Assembly (NCBI RefSeq): GCF_902499045.1
Contig: NZ_CABVPL010000053.1
Location: 1-56,359, forward strand
DNA: 56,359 nt
Source of the DNA: Burkholderia latens
Lineage (GTDB): Bacteria; Pseudomonadota; Gammaproteobacteria; Burkholderiales; Burkholderiaceae
Direction: 5' to 3'
Part shown: piece by piece, positions 44,672-51,225 of the stretch
How the letters are laid out: each line of letters opens with the position of its first letter
How positions within the stretch are numbered: position 1 is the stretch's first letter
Notes under the pieces: generated by a model
Seen by the model: only the letters and a program-made list of their open reading frames with translations
What the model was told of the DNA's origin: nothing
Database searches by the model: none
Program-made: the position numbers and the translations under genes

Positions 44672-45205
44672 GACGTCAATCAGTTGTCCGTAAGGCTCGT
44701 GCGTGCGTGATTGCGGTGAATCGTCAAAAACGCGGGCGCGACGGAACCCCGCAGCCTGGCGCAGTGCGCAAGGCCGCTGGTGAATGGGCACGGCGCGGGG
44801 CGCGTGGGCGGCCCGTGCGGTGCGCGACGGTCAGGCCGTCGTTCGTTTCGTTGCGCTGCGCGACGCGGCAATCGATGCGCGAACGCGTTCCGTCACCGCG
44901 CGAACGGCGCGGCTGGCGAACAGCTCACTGAAACGAACGACGAAAAAAAGGAGGAGAGGCGCTATGGCAGCAGCGACGCGACTTCGTCGGTATCGACGGC
45001 CACGAATGCGCGTGCGGAAACGGCGTTGTGGCGCCGAACGGAACGACGAGACAGGATGGTGTAGATCGACAGGTGCAGCAGGCGAGGACTATGCCAGCCG
45101 CAACTGCCATCGGAAGCGGGAGCAGCGCTGCGCAAACTTCGCACATCGCCTCGATCCCACCTCACCAGAGGGCCACGGACTCTCACGATTACACTCGACT
45201 GGTTT

Positions 45206-45221
45206 GTTGAAAGTATTGAAC
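45206..45221. promoter_or_regulatory. Candidate PuuR operator 1
   Basis: GTTGAAAGTATTGAAC, followed by A. The right half (ATTGAACA) resembles the TAATGAACA end of the E. coli PuuR site. It is the site nearest puuD, about 535 bp from that gene. Confidence 0.45.
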
Positions 45222-45470
45222 ACCTGATCGTTTCGGTGCGCGGGGCGTTTAAAATAATCAAGGTGTCAGGTTGGCGTCATTTACATTTATCGGCATCGAT
45301 CTTTGCGTTGCGATAACGTTTTTCGGTGCCGATGAATGGCCGATGACGCTTACCTGAGAGCCAGCATATACGAGCCAAAAACGGCGTCAAATGTTTTTTG
45401 ACGGTGTCGTGTCAGGGGTTTCCCGAAGCACTGCGAATAAAAGATTCGCAAATGGAATGATGTATCGGGT

Positions 45471-45486
45471 GTTCATTATTTCGAAC
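45471..45486. promoter_or_regulatory. Candidate PuuR operator 2
   Basis: GTTCATTATTTCGAAC is a partial dyad with 4-bp arms. With the preceding T, its complement contains ATAATGAACA, the same ten bases as the end of the E. coli PuuR recognition sequence as I remember it. Lies about 130 bp before puuR. Confidence 0.55.
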
Positions 45487-45525
45487 GCCTTTCAGGGTTT
45501 TCCCCGCTGATGTGCGGCATAAAGT

Positions 45526-45541
45526 GATTAGAATATTCAAC
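45526..45541. promoter_or_regulatory. Candidate PuuR operator 3 overlapping a -10 element
   Basis: GATTAGAATATTCAAC, built around the palindrome GAATATTC; its complement GTTGAATATTCTAATC aligns with operators 1 and 2. It contains TAGAAT (45529-45534), a good -10 for puuR, so binding here would repress puuR directly. Confidence 0.5.
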
Positions 45542-45612
45542 GGGTGCCGAACATGCCCAATGCGCCGTTTCACTTTTTCACCGCACTCCAAATCGTGTCC
45601 GAAACCGAATCG

Positions 45613-46164
45613 ATGTCCACCGAAGTCGCCGAGCGCCTGCGCTTCGTGCGCAACAAGCACGGCCTGTCGCAGCGCGAACTCGCGAAGCGGGCCGGCGTGA
45701 CCAACGGCACGATCTCGCTGATCGAACAGGGCCGCGTGAGCCCGTCGGTCGGCTCGCTGAAGAAACTGCTCGAATGCATCCCGATGAGTCTCGCGGAGTT
45801 CTTCACGTTCGAGCTCGTCGAATCGCGCGCGGTCGTGTCGCGCCGCGACGAGATGCCGAACCTCGGCAACGACGCGCTCGCGTTCCACCTCGTCGGCGCC
45901 GGCGTGAAGGATCGCAACATGTGCATCATGCGCGAGGTCTACCAGCCGCTCGCCGATACGGGCCCCGAGATGCTCGCGCATGCGGGGCACGAGGGCGGTA
46001 TCGTCGTGTCGGGCCGGCTCGAGCTCACCGTCGACGGCGCGACGTGGCTGCTCGACCCCGGAGACGGCTACTACTTCGAAAGCCGTTTGCCGCACCGTTT
46101 TCGCAATCCCAGCGCGGAACAGCTGTGCGAGGTCGTGTCGGCCAATTCGCCGGCCACCTTCTGA
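45613..46164 (+). CDS. puuR: PuuR-like XRE-cupin repressor of polyamine catabolism
   Basis: 183 residues from the ATG at 45613 (MSTEVAERLRFVRNKHGLSQ), the usual PuuR start; the frame is open to a GTG at 45544 and an ATG at 45553, which would place operator 3 at or just before the start. Helix-turn-helix at about 5-60 (LRFVRNKHGLSQRELAKRAG then TNGTISLIEQGRVSPS) and C-terminal cupin with HAGHEGGIVVSGRLELTVDG. E. coli PuuR releases DNA on binding putrescine; the same is likely here. It is divergent from the transport/catabolic run and followed by the dehydrogenase gene. Confidence 0.9.
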   Translation: MSTEVAERLRFVRNKHGLSQRELAKRAGVTNGTISLIEQGRVSPSVGSLKKLLECIPMSLAEFFTFELVESRAVVSRRDEMPNLGNDALAFHLVGAGVKDRNMCIMREVYQPLADTGPEMLAHAGHEGGIVVSGRLELTVDGATWLLDPGDGYYFESRLPHRFRNPSAEQLCEVVSANSPATF

Positions 46165-46250
46165 CCGCGCAACACCGCATTCGCCGCCGGCGAAGTTGCC
46201 GTTGCGCGGCGTGCCGCAGCGCGAATGCCATCACCATTGAGGGATCCTGA

Positions 46251-47741
46251 ATGAACAAGTTGACTTTGGCCGACTGGCAGGACAAGGCGGCGTCGCTCGA
46301 GATCGAAGGGCGCGCATTCATCGACGGCGCGCCGCGCGACGCGCACGGCGGCAAGACGTTCGACTGCGTGAGCCCGATCGACGGCCGCGTGCTCGCGAAG
46401 GTGGCCGACTGCGGCGAGGCCGACGTGAATGCCGCGGTCGCGGCCGCGCGGCGCGCGTTCGACGCCGGCGTGTGGGCCGGATTGAACCCGCGCGCGCGCA
46501 AGGCTGTATTGCTGCGCTGGGCCGCGCTGATGCGCGAGCATCTCGACGAACTGTCGCTGCTGGAAACGCTCGATGCGGGCAAGCCGATCGGCGATACGAC
46601 GACGGTCGACGTGCCGGGCGCCGCGTATTGCGTCGAATGGTTCGCCGAGGCGATCGACAAGGTCGGCGGCGAGGTCGCGCCGGCCGACCATCATCTCGTC
46701 GGGCTCGTCACGCGCGAGCCGGTCGGCGTGGTCGCGGCCGTCGTGCCGTGGAATTTCCCGATCCTGATGGCCGCATGGAAATTCGGCCCCGCGCTTGCGG
46801 CGGGCAACAGCGTCGTGCTGAAGCCGTCGGAGAAGTCACCGCTGACCGCGATCCGCGTCGCGCAGCTCGCGCATGAGGCCGGCATTCCTGCCGGCGTGTT
46901 CAACGTGCTGCCGGGCGCGGGCGAGCCGGGCAAGCTGCTCGCGCTGCACCGCGACGTCGACTGCATTGCATTCACCGGTTCCACCGCGGTCGGCAAGCTG
47001 ATCATGCAATACGCGGCGCAGTCGAACCTGAAGCGCGCGTGGCTCGAACTCGGCGGCAAGTCGCCGAACATCGTGCTGCCGGATTGCCCGGATCTCGACC
47101 GCGCCGCGCAGGCCGCGGCCGGCGCGATCTTCTACAACATGGGCGAGATGTGCACGGCCGGCTCGCGCCTGCTCGTGCATCGCGACATCAAGGACGCGTT
47201 CATCGGGAAGCTCGTCGCGGCCGCGCGCGCGTACGTGCCGGGCAATCCGCTCGATCCGGCGGTGTCGATGGGCGCGATCGTCGACGGAATTCAGCTCGAA
47301 CGCGTGCTCGGCTACATCGACGCGGGGCGCAACGAAGGCACCCTCGTCACGGGCGGCGCGCGGGTGAGAGAGGAGACGGGCGGCTTCTACGTCGAGCCGA
47401 CGGTGTTCGAGGTGAAGCCGGATGCGAAGATCGCGCGCGAGGAGATCTTCGGGCCGGTGCTGTCGGTGATCGTGTTCGACGACGTCGACGACGCGGTGCG
47501 GATCGCGAACGATACCGAGTACGGGCTCGCGGCGGCCGTATGGACGTCGGACCTGACGACCGCGCACGACGTGTCGCGCAGGCTGCGCGCGGGCACGGTC
47601 TGGGTGAACTGCTACGACGAGGGCGGCGACATGAACTTCCCGTTCGGCGGCTACAAGCAATCGGGCAACGGCCGCGACAAGTCGCTGCATGCGCTCGAGA
47701 AATACACCGAGCTGAAGTCGACGCTGATCCGTTTGCGCTGA
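46251..47741 (+). CDS. puuC: Gamma-glutamyl-gamma-aminobutyraldehyde dehydrogenase (PuuC-like)
   Basis: NAD(P)-dependent aldehyde dehydrogenase, 496 residues. It should oxidise the aldehyde made by PuuB. Conserved residues: Asn168 in PWNF, Glu266 in LELGGK, catalytic Cys301 in GEMCTAGSR, and the FTGSTAVGK nucleotide-binding segment at 241-249. 86 bp after puuR on the same strand, so probably cotranscribed and PuuR-controlled. It also resembles broad-range aminoaldehyde dehydrogenases. Confidence 0.9.
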   Translation: MNKLTLADWQDKAASLEIEGRAFIDGAPRDAHGGKTFDCVSPIDGRVLAKVADCGEADVNAAVAAARRAFDAGVWAGLNPRARKAVLLRWAALMREHLDELSLLETLDAGKPIGDTTTVDVPGAAYCVEWFAEAIDKVGGEVAPADHHLVGLVTREPVGVVAAVVPWNFPILMAAWKFGPALAAGNSVVLKPSEKSPLTAIRVAQLAHEAGIPAGVFNVLPGAGEPGKLLALHRDVDCIAFTGSTAVGKLIMQYAAQSNLKRAWLELGGKSPNIVLPDCPDLDRAAQAAAGAIFYNMGEMCTAGSRLLVHRDIKDAFIGKLVAAARAYVPGNPLDPAVSMGAIVDGIQLERVLGYIDAGRNEGTLVTGGARVREETGGFYVEPTVFEVKPDAKIAREEIFGPVLSVIVFDDVDDAVRIANDTEYGLAAAVWTSDLTTAHDVSRRLRAGTVWVNCYDEGGDMNFPFGGYKQSGNGRDKSLHALEKYTELKSTLIRLR

Positions 47742-47812
47742 GCCGGCTGATAGGCGGGCGCAGTCACGGGTGCGGCGCACCGAGGCGTCGCGCCCGCGTC
47801 CTGCGAGTCCGG

Positions 47813-48013
47813 TCAGGCCGAGCGCAGCGCCGGGTGGAAGCCTGCGGCCTCGATGATCGACTGCACGCGTTCGGCGCCCTGCGCCGATTCGACCTTGACG
47901 ATCTTCGCGGCCACGTCGATGTCGAGCTTCGCTGCCGGATCGGCGGCCGTCACCGCGCGCGTGATTGCGTTGGCACAGCCGCCGCAGGTCATGTCCTGGA
48001 CTTCGAATTCCGT
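47813..48013 (-). CDS. CopZ-like heavy-metal-associated (HMA) chaperone, apparent ACG start
   Basis: A 66-residue ferredoxin-like metal chaperone with metal-binding Cys10 and Cys13 in the stretch EFEVQDMTCGGCANAITRAV. Probably a cytosolic Cu(I) carrier. The full first beta strand needs a start at or near 48013, where the codon is ACG; no ATG, GTG or TTG is in frame there. AGGAGA lies six nt upstream and a CueR-type promoter about 40 bp upstream, so the gene looks functional. The first in-frame ATG (47992, MTCGGC) would remove the first strand and give 59 residues. ACG could be a rare start or a recent ATG change. Confidence 0.78.
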   Translation of the reverse strand, partial: TEFEVQDMTCGGCANAITRAVTAADPAAKLDIDVAAKIVKVESAQGAERVQSIIEAAGFHPALRSA

Positions 48014-48049
48014 CGTGTTCTCCTGAATTGACGATTGACGAGCACGTTC

Positions 48050-48080
48050 AGCATGAAGCTTGCCATGGTGGGAAGGTCAA
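48050..48080 (-). promoter_or_regulatory. CueR-type (MerR family) promoter for the HMA gene
   Basis: On the minus strand TTGACC (48080-48075), a 19-bp spacer and CATGCT (48055-48050). The spacer region carries the dyad ACCTTCCC against GGCAAGCT, close to the CueR/CopA-promoter pattern ACCTTCC...GGCAAGGT. Overlong 19-bp spacers are the hallmark of MerR-family promoters. No cueR gene is in the window. Confidence 0.75.
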
Positions 48081-48342
48081 GCCCGTTCGCAACGATCGTG
48101 CGGCCTACAGCCATTTGTAATACTGAAGTCAGACGAATGGCCCTTTGCATGGGCGCGTCAGTCGGAATATCCACGGATTGACGAACCCGCATTGTCGGCG
48201 AACTGTGGCAAAGCCTTGCGCGACAAGGTGCGTGCTGTCGCCGCAGTGCGCGATTTCCATGCGTGCAGCATGGGTACTCCGAGTTGAAAATGCGAATCGA
48301 TCTTAGTATCGATCCCCTTCGATATTTCATTTGATTACGCAC
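48081..48342. other. Intergenic region between HMA gene and cupredoxin
   Basis: No gene supported. The GC-poorer part near 48280-48335 holds the presumed promoter of the cupredoxin-FTR1 pair. Confidence 0.45.
48284..48312 (+). promoter_or_regulatory. Promoter with Fur-box-like sequence for the iron genes
   Basis: TTGAAA (48284-48289), 17 bp, TATCGA (48307-48312). The span 48286-48304, GAAAATGCGAATCGATCTT, matches about 12 of 19 positions of the classical Fur consensus, and overlaps the promoter as a repressor site would. An ATCGAT repeat flanks it. A moderate match only. Confidence 0.4.
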
Positions 48343-48675
48343 ATGACCCGTTTCGCTATCGGCTTCGCACTGGCCCTGCTGGGCGCATCGGCAACGTCCG
48401 CATTCGCCGCCGACGATGTCGTCAACCTGACGTTGAAGGACCACAAGTTTTCGCCCGACGGCGTGACGATTCCCGCGGGCAAGAAGGTGAAGTTCGTCGT
48501 GAAGAACCTCGATGCGACGCCCGCCGAGTTCGAAAGCGACGACTTCAAGGCGGAGAAGGTCGTGCCGGCCGGCAAGTCGGTCGAGATCCTGGTCGGGCCG
48601 CTGAAGGCCGGCACCTACGAGTTCCACGACGAGTATCACGAAGCGCAGTCGAAGACGCACCTGACCGTCAAGTAA
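48343..48675 (+). CDS. Periplasmic cupredoxin-domain protein (FtrB-like)
   Basis: 110 residues from the ATG at 48343 (MTRFAIGFALALLGASATSA), with a signal peptide cut after FAA. The mature domain is a cupredoxin fold: LTLKDHKFSPDGVTIPAGKK, then FESDDFKAEKVVPAGKSVE and GPLKAGTYEFHDEYHEAQSK. It has His but not the full type 1 copper set seen in plastocyanins (no Cys), like the EfeO N-terminal/FtrB type. 12 bp before the FTR1 permease, so probably a redox or delivery partner in iron uptake. Confidence 0.82.
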   Translation: MTRFAIGFALALLGASATSAFAADDVVNLTLKDHKFSPDGVTIPAGKKVKFVVKNLDATPAEFESDDFKAEKVVPAGKSVEILVGPLKAGTYEFHDEYHEAQSKTHLTVK

Positions 48676-48687
48676 GCCGATATCGCG

Positions 48688-49524
48688 ATGCTGTCTACTG
48701 CCCTCATCGTTTTTCGGGAAGTGCTCGAGGCTGCGCTGGTGGTCTCGATCGTGATGGCTGCCACGAAGGGCGTGCCGCGGCGCGGCTGGTGGGTCGGCGG
48801 CGGCCTCGTCGGCGGCGTGATCGGCGCCGGCTTGATCGCGGCGTTCGCCGACGTGATCTCGCAGTGGGCGTCGGGCATGGGGCAGGAAGTCTTCAACGCG
48901 GGCGTGATGTTCGTCGCGACGCTGATGCTCGCGTGGCACTGCATCTGGATGAGCCGGCACGGGCGCGAGATGGCGCTGCACATGGGCGAGGTCGGGCGCG
49001 CCGTCGCGGCCGGCAGCCGGCCGCTGACCGGGCTCGCGATCGTGGTCGGCGTCGCGGTATTGCGCGAGGGCTCCGAGGCCGTGCTGTTCCTGTACGGGAT
49101 CGCGGCCGGCGATCCGGGCCAGGCGCCGCAGATGGCCGTGGGCGGGCTGCTCGGCGTGCTCGGCGGCGCCGGGCTCGGCTATGCGATGTATGCGGGGCTG
49201 CTGCAGATTCCGCTGAAGCGGCTGTTCTCCGTCACGAACGCGCTGATCGTGCTGCTCGCGGCGGGGATGGCGAGCCAGTGCGTGGGTTTTCTGCTCGCGG
49301 CAGGGCTCGTGCCGTCGTGGGGCGATGCGGTGTGGGACACGTCGTGGCTGCTGAAGGAATCGAGCATCGTCGGCAAGGCGCTGCATACGCTGATCGGCTA
49401 TACCGCGCGCCCGGCGGGGATCCAGATCGCCGCGTACGTCGTGACGCTGATCGCGATCGTCGTGCTCGCGCGGCTCGTCGGGCGCCCGCAGACGGCCGTG
49501 CGGCCGCCGCGGCACGCGGCATGA
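48688..49524 (+). CDS. FTR1-family iron permease (FtrC/EfeU-like)
   Basis: Inner-membrane iron permease, 278 residues with about seven hydrophobic helices. Two REXXE iron-binding motifs: Arg10-Glu11...Glu14 in FREVLEAAL and Arg126-Glu127...Glu130 in LREGSEAVL. It forms a two-gene unit with the cupredoxin. In Bordetella and other Burkholderia the FtrABCD system also has a P19 protein (FtrA) and a polyferredoxin (FtrD); neither is adjacent here. A strong terminator follows. Confidence 0.9.
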   Translation: MLSTALIVFREVLEAALVVSIVMAATKGVPRRGWWVGGGLVGGVIGAGLIAAFADVISQWASGMGQEVFNAGVMFVATLMLAWHCIWMSRHGREMALHMGEVGRAVAAGSRPLTGLAIVVGVAVLREGSEAVLFLYGIAAGDPGQAPQMAVGGLLGVLGGAGLGYAMYAGLLQIPLKRLFSVTNALIVLLAAGMASQCVGFLLAAGLVPSWGDAVWDTSWLLKESSIVGKALHTLIGYTARPAGIQIAAYVVTLIAIVVLARLVGRPQTAVRPPRHAA

Positions 49525-49546
49525 TCTGCCGCGGTGCGGATGAAAC

Positions 49547-49574
49547 AAGGGGCGTCATCGACGCCCCTTTTTTT
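49547..49574 (+). terminator. Intrinsic terminator after the iron permease
   Basis: AAGGGGCGTC (49547-49556) pairs with GACGCCCCTT (49560-49569) around a 3-nt loop, then seven T residues (49568-49574). Confidence 0.92.
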
Positions 49575-49594
49575 CATCCGTTGCGCATCGCCGC

Positions 49595-49813
49595 TCAGCG
49601 ATGACCGTCGATCCACGCGCGCGCCCATTCGAGCCCGGCTTCGCGCGCTTCGTCCTCGGTGTCGAACACGCCGAGCACGCCCGACGCTTCGACGAGCCGG
49701 TTGTTCTGCGTGATCGTGCCGCTCGCGGCGAAACGTTCGGGTTGCAGGATCTCGTCCTGCTGCAGGATCGCGTGGCCCCAGATCTGGTAGCCGTGATACG
49801 TCTGCGCTTCCAT
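49595..49813 (-). CDS. Small hypothetical protein, 72 residues
   Basis: Starts MEAQTYHGYQIWGHAILQQD at 49813, its ATG overlapping the stop of the upstream gene by one base. The rest includes RFAASGTITQNNRLVEASGV and FDTEDEAREAGLEWARAWID, a compact alpha/beta pattern (a strand pair then a helix) seen in small conserved Burkholderiales proteins. No signal peptide or membrane segment. Function unknown. Confidence 0.75.
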   Translation of the reverse strand: MEAQTYHGYQIWGHAILQQDEILQPERFAASGTITQNNRLVEASGVLGVFDTEDEAREAGLEWARAWIDGHR

Positions 49814-50268
49814 TATCGCGTCACCTCCGCGGAGCGGCTGCTCGTGCCGACGCGCAGCACGTTGCCGTCCGGCGTGTATTGCCGCGGGATATCGGGGAAG
49901 TCGAGCGCGTGCGGCGTGTCCGGCGCGGCCGGCTGCATCACCGTGAGCCGGCCCGGCGCCGGCTGCGCGGCCGGACGCGGTGCGGCAGGCGCTTCGACCG
50001 TCGCGGCAGGCGCGCGATGCGGCGCGGCTTTCACGGCCTGCGCGACGCGGCGCTTGTGCGGTTTCGCGGCGGGCTTCGACTGCACGCTCGCGTGCTTTTC
50101 CGCGGCCTTGCTGGCAGCGTGCGCGTCGGCACCGGTGCGCGCGGCCGGCGTGCGTGCCGCCGGCGCGCGTGCCTCGGGCGGGTTCCAGACTTCGACGTAA
50201 TGCTCGGCCGCCCAGCTCGTCGACGCGACGCTCAGCGCCAGCAATCCGCATCCAAACAGTCTTACCAT
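49813..50268 (-). CDS. Secreted Ala/Pro-rich hypothetical protein
   Basis: 151 residues with a signal peptide (LFGCGLLALSVASTSWAA). The mature start HYVEVWNPPEA and the C-terminal end (HALDFPDIPRQYTPDGNVLR) look conserved-like, joined by a long Ala/Pro/Lys-rich linker. That build suggests a periplasmic or envelope-spanning protein. Translationally coupled to the 72-residue gene. Function unknown. Confidence 0.65.
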   Translation of the reverse strand: MVRLFGCGLLALSVASTSWAAEHYVEVWNPPEARAPAARTPAARTGADAHAASKAAEKHASVQSKPAAKPHKRRVAQAVKAAPHRAPAATVEAPAAPRPAAQPAPGRLTVMQPAAPDTPHALDFPDIPRQYTPDGNVLRVGTSSRSAEVTR

Positions 50269-50356
50269 TGTCTCTCCGTCATCTTGCTCGCGGGTCGCGT
50301 TGCATCGCGGTGGCCGGTGCGGGATCGGCTGCCCGTCGGCGTTCGGGAAACGCGGC

Positions 50357-50677
50357 TCAGGAAAACACCTCGAGCCCGTGCTTCTCGACGATCTGCAGCA
50401 TTCGCGCGGCGATGCCGCTCGGCCGCTTGTCGCCCTGTTCCCATTGGCGGATCGTCGACGTCGTCGTGTTCAGGTAGAGCGCGAACACGCTCTGGCTCAC
50501 GTTCACCGACTTGCGGATGCGCGCGATTGCTGCCGGATCGAACTGCGGCGCGGCTTCGACGCACAGTGCGTCGTATTCGCGCATCGTCTTCTTGTCGATC
50601 AGCTGCGCGCGATAGCGGCCCGGCGCGGCGGCGTGAACGGCCTCCGTTGCGTCGCTGTTGAATCGGCTCTTAGCCAT
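50357..50677 (-). CDS. HigA-type antitoxin with XRE helix-turn-helix
   Basis: 106 residues. The C-terminal half is an HTH_3 domain (IARIRKSVNVSQSVFALYLN then TTTSTIRQWEQGDKRPS); the N-terminal half should wrap the toxin. Overlaps the toxin gene end by 8 bp and lies downstream of it, the higBA order. Expected to neutralise the toxin and repress the shared promoter. Confidence 0.87.
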   Translation of the reverse strand: MAKSRFNSDATEAVHAAAPGRYRAQLIDKKTMREYDALCVEAAPQFDPAAIARIRKSVNVSQSVFALYLNTTTSTIRQWEQGDKRPSGIAARMLQIVEKHGLEVFS

Positions 50678-51047
50678 TGCGAATCTCCACCCACTCGTTC
50701 AGTGCGGCCAGCGTCGCGATGTCGACGTCGGTGCATCGACCGACATCCGCGGCGAGCTTTCTGAAGGCGCGCAGTTCGTGCGCGTCGATGTTCTCGCGGT
50801 CGCATTTCGCGAACAGGAACACGAATACCCACGTGTGTCCCACCTTGCCCGGCACGATGCGTCGCTGGCGATTGCCGTCCAGGCGCTTCTTCCAGACGTT
50901 GCCGCCGAGATCGACACCCTGACCTCGGGCCAGTGCCCGCACCGCACGGCACAGCTCGCCGTCGGCGATTCCCGCTTTTCCTGCTGCCTTTCCTGCTGCC
51001 TTGTGAAACCACTTCGTCCTGAATACGCGTCGTACGGAAGCAGACAT
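50670..51047 (-). CDS. RelE/HigB-type toxin (RelE, PF06296-like)
   Basis: 125 residues starting MSASVRRVFRTKWFHKAAGK. The stretch RALARGQGVDLGGNVWKKRL followed by GHTWVFVFLFAKCDRENIDA and HELRAFRKLAADV matches the pattern of small RelE-superfamily toxins, which cut mRNA on the ribosome. Arg/Lys-rich as expected for RNA binding. First gene of a two-gene operon with its own operator. Weak ribosome site. Confidence 0.85.
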   Translation of the reverse strand: MSASVRRVFRTKWFHKAAGKAAGKAGIADGELCRAVRALARGQGVDLGGNVWKKRLDGNRQRRIVPGKVGHTWVFVFLFAKCDRENIDAHELRAFRKLAADVGRCTDVDIATLAALNEWVEIRNG

Positions 51048-51072
51048 GTCGAGCCAGTCGAATCAGCACAGG

Positions 51073-51093
51073 ATTATATACCACTACGTGGTA
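51073..51093 (-). promoter_or_regulatory. Toxin-antitoxin promoter and operator
   Basis: A perfect -10 TATAAT on the minus strand (51078-51073) directly follows the palindrome TACCACTACGTGGTA (51079-51093; 6-bp arms, 3-bp centre). The palindrome fills the -35/-10 spacer, as expected for autorepression by the antitoxin complex. Confidence 0.75.
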
Positions 51094-51159
51094 CACATTT
51101 CGACCTGGCCGAATGGCCTGAATGGCTGGCTCCGCGCCGCTACGTGACCCCGACAGGCC

Positions 51160-51225
51160 GGCAACGGCCCGTGCGGGGCACGCGTGTTACTCCACCGTCA
51201 CCGACTTCGCGAGATTGCGCGGCTT
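51160..51225. other. Probable attTn7 site at the 3' end of glmS
   Basis: The glmS C-terminus reads [11 protein letters not shown], identical to the E. coli segment whose codons bind TnsD; Tn7 inserts about 25 bp past the stop, here near 51162. No Tn7 ends or genes are present, so the site looks empty. Confidence 0.5.

Larger units (their letters stand above)
44672..45612. other. Polyamine locus control region
   Basis: About 940 bp without a gene I can support, dividing puuD (leftward) from puuR (rightward). The puuD-proximal half is GC-rich and featureless. The half nearer puuR (45180-45550) is clearly AT-richer and carries three related 16-bp dyads plus an inverted repeat CGTCAAA/TTTGACG (45385-45403). 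No sigma-54 (GG-N10-GC) promoter was found by eye. Both divergent promoters are likely here. Confidence 0.6.

Noticed and set aside
44672-45180. Frames of 70-150 codons upstream of puuD
   Set aside because: Composition and lack of start signals point to non-coding DNA; the region is better explained as control sequence and leader.
47989-48250. Minus-strand frame ending MASFMLNVLVNRQFRRTRRN before the HMA gene, as a frameshifted N-terminus
   Set aside because: It would cross the promoter and most likely transcript start, and the HMA domain needs no such extension.
48060-48287. 75-residue plus-strand frame between the HMA gene and the cupredoxin
   Set aside because: No ribosome site, no family resemblance, and it overlaps the CueR-type promoter.
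51048-51186. Tn7 element or its ends downstream of glmS
   Set aside because: No Tn7 end sequence or tns gene is seen; only the target site remains.
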